NCBI GenBank assembly: GCA_038246545.1
Contig: JBBRVW010000012.1
Location: 1 to 64,000 of the forward strand
Direction of reading: 5' to 3'
Length of the DNA: 64,000 bases
Origin: JBBRVW01 sp038246545
Lineage (GTDB): Bacteria > Actinomycetota > Actinomycetes > JACCUZ01
Under the pieces are notes generated by a model. That model worked only from the letters and a program-made list of their open reading frames with translations, was not told where the DNA came from and searched no databases. Made by a program: the position numbers and the translations under genes. Shown in pieces: positions 9,628 through 19,558 of the stretch (position 1 is its first letter; the number at the start of each line of letters is the position of its first letter).

Positions 9628-10893
9628 GTGACGGCGCAGCTGCGGACGCGGGGGACGACGACCGGGCGCGGTGCCACTGCCCTGCCGGCGAGCTGGTTGG
9701 CGGTGCTGGCCGTACCGGCCGTACTGGTGGTGCTCCTCGGTCCGGGGGCGGGCGGTGCGCTGGCTGCGCGAACCCATGCCGGGCTCGGCGCCGCTGGCGG
9801 GTCGGCGGCCTGGGCACCGGGCGACCCGACTGCGCTGGACCTCACCGCCGACCCGCTCGTCGTCGCCGTGTCCCGCCAGGTGTCGTTCGCCGGGAGGCTC
9901 AGCGACCCTGCGAGCGGCGCCGGCCTGTCCGGCCTCCCGGTGCGGCTGGAGGTCTTCGCCCCGGAGACGGGCACCTGGGACCTCGTCCGGGACCTGGTGA
10001 CCAGCGGGGACGGCGCTCTCGCGGCGAGCGTTACACCGGCGCGCACCGCGTCCTACCGGCTGCACCATGTCGACCCGGGCGGCCTCGGGGAGTCGACCGG
10101 CCCGAAGCTGCGGGTGCGCCTCACCGAGCTGACCGCCGCCTACTCCCGCGACGCCGTCCGCGCCGGCCGGCCGGTCGAGGTCACCGGGACCCTGGTGACC
10201 GACCCGGGCACGGTGCTGCACCTCGAGCGCCAGGAGGGTGACCGCTGGGTGCCGGCCGGCCGGACCCGCACCGCCGTGGACCAGTCGTACTCGTTCGCCG
10301 TGACACCGGGGGCGCCGGGCTTCTGGCGCTGGCGGGTGGTCCGCGACGCCTGCGAGACCTGCCCGGCGTCGCGGCGGCTCGTGGCAGCGCTGCCGCGGCT
10401 GGACGCGTTCCGGATGCACACCTACTCGCTGCGGACCCGGGGCCTGCGTACCGGCGGCGCGGCGGGCAAGGGTGGCACCGCTTTCCGGACCGCTGTCGCG
10501 GCGACCTACGCCGACCCGCGCGGCTGGATCCGAGCGCACGACCGGTTCCGCGAGGTGCCGACCGGCGGGGACTTCGCGGTCGTCCTCGCGCGGGCGGCCT
10601 ACCTGCCCCGGTTCTCGCGGGTCTGCTCCACGTCGTACAGCTGCCAGACCGGCCGCTACGTGGTCGTCAACGCGAGCCGGTGGGCGCACGGGTCGCCGTA
10701 CTTCACCGGGACGCTGGAGACCTACCGCCGCTACCTGGTGGACCACGAGACGGGTCACTGGCTCGGCCTCGGGCACGCCTCCTGCCCGCGGCCGGGTGCA
10801 CCGGCGCCGGTCATGCAGCAGCAGTCGAAGGGGATGCAGGGCTGCCGGCCGAACTCCTGGCCGCTGCCGCGCGAGGTCCGCGCCGTCTCCTGA
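9628..10893 (+). CDS. Secreted DUF3152 zincin-like protein
   Basis: About 421 residues from GTG 9628 (GGCGGA upstream; start uncertain). A hydrophobic segment near residues 20-45 serves as signal or anchor. Residues about 70-240 look like one or two beta-sandwich (Ig-like) repeats. The C-terminal DUF3152 domain holds HETGHWLGLGH (around residue 374), the HExxHxxGxxH zinc site of metzincin-like proteases. Four Cys around 337-350 and 395-410 could form disulfides. A later sequence, PVMQQQSKG, resembles the Met-turn of metzincins. All zinc ligands are present, so peptidase activity is plausible, but no member's substrate is known to me. The next gene is also secreted and may act on the cell wall. 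Confidence 0.82.
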   Translation: MTAQLRTRGTTTGRGATALPASWLAVLAVPAVLVVLLGPGAGGALAARTHAGLGAAGGSAAWAPGDPTALDLTADPLVVAVSRQVSFAGRLSDPASGAGLSGLPVRLEVFAPETGTWDLVRDLVTSGDGALAASVTPARTASYRLHHVDPGGLGESTGPKLRVRLTELTAAYSRDAVRAGRPVEVTGTLVTDPGTVLHLERQEGDRWVPAGRTRTAVDQSYSFAVTPGAPGFWRWRVVRDACETCPASRRLVAALPRLDAFRMHTYSLRTRGLRTGGAAGKGGTAFRTAVAATYADPRGWIRAHDRFREVPTGGDFAVVLARAAYLPRFSRVCSTSYSCQTGRYVVVNASRWAHGSPYFTGTLETYRRYLVDHETGHWLGLGHASCPRPGAPAPVMQQQSKGMQGCRPNSWPLPREVRAVS

Positions 10894-11011
10894 GCGCGCC
10901 GGCCGGGGCCGGGTCACGGTTCCGCCAAGTCCGGCCGGTCGCGCTCAGGACGGGCGTCCCGGGCGTCGAGCATGAGGATCCGCACCGCCGTACCGCCTGG
11001 GGGACCCGATC

Positions 11012-12115
11012 GTGCACCGCCGCCTACCCCGCCCGCTCCGCCTGCTCGCTGCCCTGCTGACGCTCGCCGCCACCGTGGCCTCCGCCGGACCGGTGGCCGC
11101 CGCTGTCGAGCCGGTCGTGGGCGTGCGGCTCGCCGGTGGCGACGTGTCGTGGCCGAACTGCCCCAGGGGGGTGGGCATCCCGGCCCGCCGCTCGCCCGGC
11201 AACCCGATGCCGTTGACGTCGGCGTCGTTCGTGGTGATCGGCCTGACCAACGGACCCGGCTGGTACCCGAACCCGTGCCTGGCCGATCACGTGGCGTGGG
11301 CGAAGGCGCGCGGTGCGTGGACGTCGGCGTACTCGATGACGACGTTCCCGACGGCGGCCCAGCGGCGGTCCTACGGCTCGACCGGCCCGTGGGCACCGAC
11401 CACCCGGGCGGGCCGGCTGCGCAACGCCGGCTACCAGCAGGCGATGTTCAACGTGGCGTCGATGGCGACGGCGGGGCTGGACGTGCCGTTCGTCTGGGTC
11501 GACGTGGAGCCGTACCCGACGCACCCCTGGCCCTCGGACGTGCTCGCGAACCGCCAGGTCGTGCGCGGCGTCGTGCGGGCCTACGAGGACAACGGCCACC
11601 AGGTCGGCTTCTACTCCTACGACGGCGGGTGGCGGGCCGTGGTCGGCTCCTGGCGCAAGCCGCGCCATCCGACCTGGGTGCCGGTGGGGCCGGTGGCACA
11701 CGGGACGGCCCGCGCGTCGGCCCGCTGCGCGGTGCCGTCGTTCTCCGGCGGACCGGTCTGGCTGGCGCAGTGGGTGCAGGACGCCCGCGACCGCGACGTC
11801 ACCTGCCCGCTGCTGCACGGCCGCCGGGAGGTGGCGCACCCGCTCACAGCACTGCTCGGCTCGACGTACGGGCCGGGGCAGACGGGTCCCGAGATCGCGA
11901 CCCTGCAGCGCGGGCTGCACCTGCAGCCGCAGTACGTCACCGGGACCTTCGACGCCCGGACCCGGCGGGTGCTGCTCGCCTTCCAGGCCCTCCGGGCCCT
12001 CCCGCTGACCGGGGTCGCGACCGATCTCGAGCTCAGCGCGCTCGGCGCCGGCACCGTCACCCCCGCCGCCCCCTCCCGCCTGGCCCGCGTCTTCACCGCC
12101 TATCCCGCCACCTGA
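11012..12115 (+). CDS. Secreted glycoside-hydrolase-like (DUF1906) protein with peptidoglycan-binding domain
   Basis: 367 residues from GTG 11012 (GGGGGA upstream). The signal peptide covers about 1-30 (RRLPRPLRLL then a hydrophobic run ending AVAAA). Residues about 40-270 form a TIM-barrel like the DUF1906/GH25 group: DVSWPNC at the start of the barrel and WVDVEPY, whose Asp and Glu match the acidic catalytic positions of that group. Residues about 290-350 are a peptidoglycan-binding type 1 domain (GPEIATLQRGL, FDARTRRVLLAFQ). It probably cleaves or binds cell-wall glycan outside the membrane. It lies directly after the DUF3152 gene in the same direction. Confidence 0.78.
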   Translation: MHRRLPRPLRLLAALLTLAATVASAGPVAAAVEPVVGVRLAGGDVSWPNCPRGVGIPARRSPGNPMPLTSASFVVIGLTNGPGWYPNPCLADHVAWAKARGAWTSAYSMTTFPTAAQRRSYGSTGPWAPTTRAGRLRNAGYQQAMFNVASMATAGLDVPFVWVDVEPYPTHPWPSDVLANRQVVRGVVRAYEDNGHQVGFYSYDGGWRAVVGSWRKPRHPTWVPVGPVAHGTARASARCAVPSFSGGPVWLAQWVQDARDRDVTCPLLHGRREVAHPLTALLGSTYGPGQTGPEIATLQRGLHLQPQYVTGTFDARTRRVLLAFQALRALPLTGVATDLELSALGAGTVTPAAPSRLARVFTAYPAT

Positions 12116-12122
12116 CCCGCTC

Positions 12123-12190
12123 AAGATCATTCGCTCGCGACACGGACAAGCCATCGGCGTTTCGTGTGCCTCTCGCGAGCTCATGATCAT
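12123..12190. repeat. Palindromic element A (right end of nuclease gene)
   Basis: The left arm AAGATCATTCGCTCGCGACA (12123-12142) and the right arm (12171-12190, reading ATGATCATGAGCTCGCGAGA on the other strand) form an imperfect palindrome. The stop codon of the leftward DUF559-like gene lies inside it. A closely related element with the same arm sequence lies at 13229-13296 on the other side of that gene. Confidence 0.7.
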
Positions 12191-13131
12191 GCGACCCAGC
12201 CCCAGTTATCCCGCGACCGGTCGCGGGTCAGGCCACGGCCGTGGGCGTCGACGAGTCGTCGGACAAGGTGCTGGCGGCGAGGCCACAAGTCGACGGACGT
12301 CGCTCGCACCACCGCCACCCCGAGCCGTTCGATGTCCTCCTCACGCTCGTTGTCCGCCGTGTGCTGACGCAGCTCGCGATGGTGGCTGCCGTCGTACTCG
12401 CCGGCCATGGCGGCCTCGGTGTCCAACAGGTCCGGTGAGGCGACGACGAGCCCGTCCCGGTCGACCAGCATCGGGTTGACCTCGGGTCTCGCCAGACCTG
12501 CCTCGACCACCCACACGTAGCGCAGCCGGCTCTCCGGCGCGGAGGCGGCGCGCCGGTCGACCAGTGCCGCTACCACGCGCGCAGCCGGAACGCCCCGAGT
12601 GCGGCCCATCGACCCGACCCGGTCGGCCAGGGCGGCGGGGCTGGTGAGGCCGCAGCGGACGGCGGCGTCGGCAGCGACCAGCCCCTCTTCGGCGCCGTGC
12701 TGCGCGGCAACGGTGAGCACCGCCAGGGAGGCGCCCGTCACCCGGACCCCGCTGACCTCCAGCACGTCGCGCGGGTCGAGGCGGCCGCGGTCGACGTCCA
12801 GGCCGACGGTGGGCCGGGTCCGGCCCGACGGACCGACGTGCAGGAGCACCGGCACCAGCGAGGACCCGCCGGGCCCGGTCCGTCCGTCGACGCGGTCGAC
12901 GCCCTGGGTCCGAAGGCTCGCCCACCCGCCGAGGACGGCCTCGGGCCGGTCGACGAGGGCCGCGGCGATCCGTACGTCGGGATCGGAAGCGTCCAGCCCG
13001 TGCCACGCGTGGACGCCGCGACGCAGGGACTGCCACAGCGGACCCTCCCGCTCGCGGCGGCTCACGCCGAGGTCACGCAGATCGGGGCCGCTCCATGGTC
13101 GGGAGGCTGCCGGATCGGGCAGAGCGCGCAT
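12187..13131 (-). CDS. DUF559-like (PD-(D/E)XK fold) endonuclease-domain protein
   Basis: 314 residues from ATG 13131 (GAAGG upstream). The N-terminus (DLGVSRREREGPLWQSLRRGV) resembles the winged-helix AbiEi-like domain often joined to this nuclease fold in actinomycetes. The C-terminal 100 residues hold ESRLRYVWVVEAGLARPEVN, then SPDLLDTEAAMAGEYDG, where E, D and E fit the metal site of DUF559/Vsr-like nucleases. HRELRQHTADNEREEDIERLG and a final basic helix follow. Such genes are abundant, orphan and of unknown role in actinomycetes; defence or repair are guesses. Two matching palindromic elements bracket the gene. Confidence 0.7.
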   Translation of the reverse strand: MRALPDPAASRPWSGPDLRDLGVSRREREGPLWQSLRRGVHAWHGLDASDPDVRIAAALVDRPEAVLGGWASLRTQGVDRVDGRTGPGGSSLVPVLLHVGPSGRTRPTVGLDVDRGRLDPRDVLEVSGVRVTGASLAVLTVAAQHGAEEGLVAADAAVRCGLTSPAALADRVGSMGRTRGVPAARVVAALVDRRAASAPESRLRYVWVVEAGLARPEVNPMLVDRDGLVVASPDLLDTEAAMAGEYDGSHHRELRQHTADNEREEDIERLGVAVVRATSVDLWPRRQHLVRRLVDAHGRGLTRDRSRDNWGWVA

Positions 13132-13228
13132 CCGACCAGCCTTCGGCGGCCCGGCCGTCGGGTGGGCCCCATCGAGCCATCTGTGGACGGCTGCTGTCGC
13201 CGCCTCATGGTCTGTGGATATCTCGACC

Positions 13229-13296
13229 AAGATCATTAGCTCGCGACATGGTCGCGACACCCGGGATGTCTCGGCGTGTCGGGAGCGAACGATCTT
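13229..13296. repeat. Palindromic element B (left end of nuclease gene)
   Basis: AAGATCATTAGCTCGCGACA (13229-13248) and its imperfect mirror TGTCGGGAGCGAACGATCTT (13277-13296). The arm differs from element A by one base. The gap 13132-13433 otherwise holds only this element and the dnaE promoter. Confidence 0.7.
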
Positions 13297-13368
13297 GAGG
13301 CTGGCGTGCGACACGCCGAGGGGGCTGGGGTGCTTCCGGACCGGCCGGTCGACGTCCGTCCCGGCACC

Positions 13369-13374
13369 TAGACT
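13369..13374 (+). promoter_or_regulatory. -10 box TAGACT of dnaE
   Basis: TAGACT about 60 bases before the dnaE ATG predicts a leader of roughly 50 bases. No good -35 is seen. Confidence 0.45.
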
Positions 13375-13433
13375 CGGCGACCTCAGGACCCCTCCCACCG
13401 ACCCTTCCGACAGAGCCGAGGCGCCAGCACCGC

Positions 13434-16988
<3,555 letters not shown>

Positions 16989-17313
16989 CCCGGTCGGGCT
17001 CGGGCCCGGGTCGGGCTCAAGGTCGCGGGCGATGACGCCGACCGCCTTGGGGTGAGCACCCGAGTCGACCATCGTGCTGCCACCGGCGCGTCACCCGTCC
17101 GGCCCACTGCCGACGGTGCCGGCCCGGCCGGGGAGGACCACCCGATCCGGACGAACGAGCCGAGCCCCACCCATATCCGGGCGCGAGCGTGGGCCGTTCG
17201 GATGAACATCACGTCTTGCATCTATGCGGATGCGGAGAGTCATGGGAAGGTCAAGCAAGTCATTACGAAGGGTAATGACATAGCTACTCACAGCAGATTC
17301 CTGAGGAGGGGAC
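16989..17313 (+). other. 325-base leader/intergenic region with inverted repeats
   Basis: No convincing gene lies here. It contains a short inverted repeat GCATC-6-GATGC (17218-17233) and a perfect palindrome GTCATTAC-5-GTAATGAC (17259-17279) about 35 bases before the first micro-ORF. Base composition drops to near balance in 17210-17310, unlike the flanking genes, which suggests a regulatory region. ATCCGGACGAACG near 17144 and CGTTCGGATGA near 17198 could form an imperfect stem. Confidence 0.6.
17259..17279. promoter_or_regulatory. Perfect palindrome upstream of micro-ORF/GGDEF operon (operator candidate)
   Basis: GTCATTAC and GTAATGAC, eight-base arms with a five-base centre (GAAGG). It is AT-rich for this genome and lies in the leader of the operon, the usual place for a dimeric repressor site. 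A hairpin in the RNA is the other reading. Confidence 0.5.
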
Positions 17314-17406
17314 ATGACGCGCATTCAGGTGTTTCGTCTGATGACGGCACTGGGCAGCTTCGGCTCGCTCGTCGCCGTGGTCGGCGCCGGCACGAAGTGG
17401 GGCTGA
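17314..17406 (+). CDS. Micro-ORF 1, 30-residue hydrophobic peptide ending KWG
   Basis: ATG 17314 has a strong ribosome site (GAGGAGGGG, four bases before). The peptide starts basic (MTRIQVFRLM), has a hydrophobic middle (ALGSFGSLVAVVGAG) and ends TKWG. That shape is like a short membrane peptide, a signal sequence or a pheromone precursor. The stop is two bases before the ATG of micro-ORF 2. The clear ribosome site and the downstream coupling argue that it is translated. I know no named family. Confidence 0.62.
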   Translation: MTRIQVFRLMTALGSFGSLVAVVGAGTKWG

Positions 17407-17408
17407 GC

Positions 17409-17471
17409 ATGGACACCGTTCACGCCGGCTCCATCGAGGCGCACGTCCCCGGACGTAAGTGGGGATGCTGA
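17409..17471 (+). CDS. Micro-ORF 2, 20-residue peptide ending RKWGC
   Basis: ATG 17409 starts two bases after the stop of micro-ORF 1. The peptide MDTVHAGSIEAHVPGRKWGC ends in KWG plus Cys, echoing the KWG end of micro-ORF 1. Its stop (17469-17471) overlaps the ATG of the GGDEF-EAL gene (ATGCTGA, 17465-17471), so translation is probably coupled. It could be a true peptide or only a re-initiation device. Confidence 0.45.
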   Translation: MDTVHAGSIEAHVPGRKWGC

Positions 17472-19558
17472 CCGACGAGCACGCTCCCGAGCCCGTGGCC
17501 GCACCAGCGGCCACGGGCTCGCGGCGTTCGCCGTTCCTGTACCCGATGATCGGGTTCATCCTGGTCTGCGGCCTGCTCTGCTTCGCCCTCACCGTGGTCG
17601 TCCAGGCGCCCGGGGACTGGGCCGGGGTGGGGCCGCAGTGCTACCTGCTCGGGCTGATGCTCTTCGTGGGCGAGCTGCGCGCCATCCCGGTACCGCGCGG
17701 TGACGACACGACCGACCAGATCACCGTCTCGTCGACGTTCGCCACGGCGCTGGTGTTCATCGGCCCGCTCAGCTTCGCGCTGCTCGTCCAGGCCCTCGCC
17801 GTCGCCCTCTCCGACCGGATCAGCGACATGCCGCGCCGGGTGATGGTCTTCAACATCGGGCAGTACCTGTTGACGCTGGCCGCGACGCGGGTCGCCTACT
17901 CGATGGCCTCGGGCCACGAGCTCTTCAGCCTCAGCACGCCCTTCTCGCCGGCTGACATCCCCGCTGCGCTGCTGGCCTGCGCGGTGTACTTCTGCGTGAA
18001 CAACGGGCTGGTCGCCACCGTCGTCGCCCTGGACGGCGGCATCCCGGTGCTCAAGGTCCTCGGTGAGGACGTCCGCTTCCAGCTCGCGACGTCGAGCATC
18101 CTGCTGGGCCTGGCGCCGGTCGCCGCCCACGTCGGAACCTTCTCCGTCGCGATGCTCCCCCTCCTCGTGCTCCCGATCCTCGGTGTGCACCGCAACGCGC
18201 AGATGTCGCTGCGCCGGCAGCACGAGGCGATGCACGACTCCCTGACCGACCTGCCGAACCGCGAGCTGCTGCGCCGGCGGGCGTCCAAGGCGCTGGAGCT
18301 CGCCGACGCCCAGCACCCGGTCGCCGTGATGCTCATCGACCTCGATCACTTCAAGGAGATCAACGACACGATGGGTCACCACGTCGGTGACCAGGTCATC
18401 CGCGAGGTCGCGAAGCGGCTCGAGGCGGTCGCCAGCGACTCGGTGACGGTCGCTCGGTTGGGCGGCGACGAGTTCGCCGTGCTGCTCACCGACGTCGAGG
18501 GTCCGCTCGACGCCTCGAGGTTCGCCACCGAGCTGGCCGCCAGGCTCCGTGAGCCGGTCATCGTCGACAGCGTGCGTCTCTGGGTACAGGCCAGCCTGGG
18601 CATCGCACTGGCGCCCCAGGACGCCGACTCGTTCGAGACCCTCCTCAAGCGGGCCGACATCGCCCTGTACCGCGCGAAGTCCAACCGCGGCGAGATCCAG
18701 AGCTACCGGCCCGAGATCGACGGGTACACGATCGAGCGGCTCTCCCTGCTGGGCGACCTCCACGGCGCCGTGGAGAACGACGAGTTCGTGCTCGTCTTCC
18801 AGCCGCAGGTGAGCGCGCTGACGGGTGACGTGCTGTCCGTCGAGGCGCTCAGCCGCTGGCTGCACCCACGGCACGGGCTCGTCAACCCGGACGTGTTCAT
18901 CCCGCTCGCCGAGAACAGCGGCCTCATCGGCCTACTCAGCAGGTGGGGCATCGAGCAGGCCGTCATCACGCTGCGCCGGTGGCACGACATCGGGCACGAC
19001 ATCTCGATGGCGGTCAACGTCTCCGCGCGGCTGCTCACCGACCTCGACCTGCCGACGTTCGTCGCCGACGTCCTGGCGCGGCACGGTGTCCCGGCGACCC
19101 GCCTGACCGTCGAGGTGACCGAGAGCACGATCATGGCCGACCCCAAGCGCGCCCTCGAGGTGCTCGGGGCACTGCGGGCCCTCGGCGTCAGCCTGGCGAT
19201 CGACGACTACGGCACGGGTTACTCGTCGCTGTCGTACCTGCGCCGGATCGAGGCCGACGAGCTGAAGATCGACAAGTCCTTCGTCATGCAGATGGGCCTG
19301 GACGACAACAGCGCGATCATCGTGCGCTCGACGATCGAGCTGGGCCACAGCCTTGGCCTCTCGGTCACCGCCGAGGGCGTCGAGGACCGCGCGACCCACG
19401 ACACGCTCCAGCGTCTCGGCTGCGACCGGGTCCAGGGCTACTACCACTCCCGCCCCCTGCCGGCACCGGCCATGGAGGCGTGGCTCAACGAGCGCCGCCG
19501 GATCGCCGCGGAGCGCATGGCCGACGGTCTCGTCGACCAGTTCGGGGGGTTCGCGTGA
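17465..19558 (+). CDS. Membrane GGDEF-EAL protein (c-di-GMP cyclase/phosphodiesterase)
   Basis: 697 residues from ATG 17465 (GTG 17459 is an in-frame alternative). The N-terminal ~245 residues hold about seven membrane helices, a sensory region of no named type. The diguanylate cyclase domain follows, with intact GGDEF (about residue 333) and the upstream LIDLDHFKEIND. The phosphodiesterase domain has EAL (about 460), VTESTIM, DDYGTGYSSL (about 580) and DKSFV, so all metal-binding residues look present. It can in principle both make and break c-di-GMP; which prevails cannot be told. Two micro-ORFs precede it and a DUF5317 gene follows with overlapping GTGA. Small-molecule or membrane-signal control of c-di-GMP is likely. 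Confidence 0.93.
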   Translation: MLTDEHAPEPVAAPAATGSRRSPFLYPMIGFILVCGLLCFALTVVVQAPGDWAGVGPQCYLLGLMLFVGELRAIPVPRGDDTTDQITVSSTFATALVFIGPLSFALLVQALAVALSDRISDMPRRVMVFNIGQYLLTLAATRVAYSMASGHELFSLSTPFSPADIPAALLACAVYFCVNNGLVATVVALDGGIPVLKVLGEDVRFQLATSSILLGLAPVAAHVGTFSVAMLPLLVLPILGVHRNAQMSLRRQHEAMHDSLTDLPNRELLRRRASKALELADAQHPVAVMLIDLDHFKEINDTMGHHVGDQVIREVAKRLEAVASDSVTVARLGGDEFAVLLTDVEGPLDASRFATELAARLREPVIVDSVRLWVQASLGIALAPQDADSFETLLKRADIALYRAKSNRGEIQSYRPEIDGYTIERLSLLGDLHGAVENDEFVLVFQPQVSALTGDVLSVEALSRWLHPRHGLVNPDVFIPLAENSGLIGLLSRWGIEQAVITLRRWHDIGHDISMAVNVSARLLTDLDLPTFVADVLARHGVPATRLTVEVTESTIMADPKRALEVLGALRALGVSLAIDDYGTGYSSLSYLRRIEADELKIDKSFVMQMGLDDNSAIIVRSTIELGHSLGLSVTAEGVEDRATHDTLQRLGCDRVQGYYHSRPLPAPAMEAWLNERRRIAAERMADGLVDQFGGFA

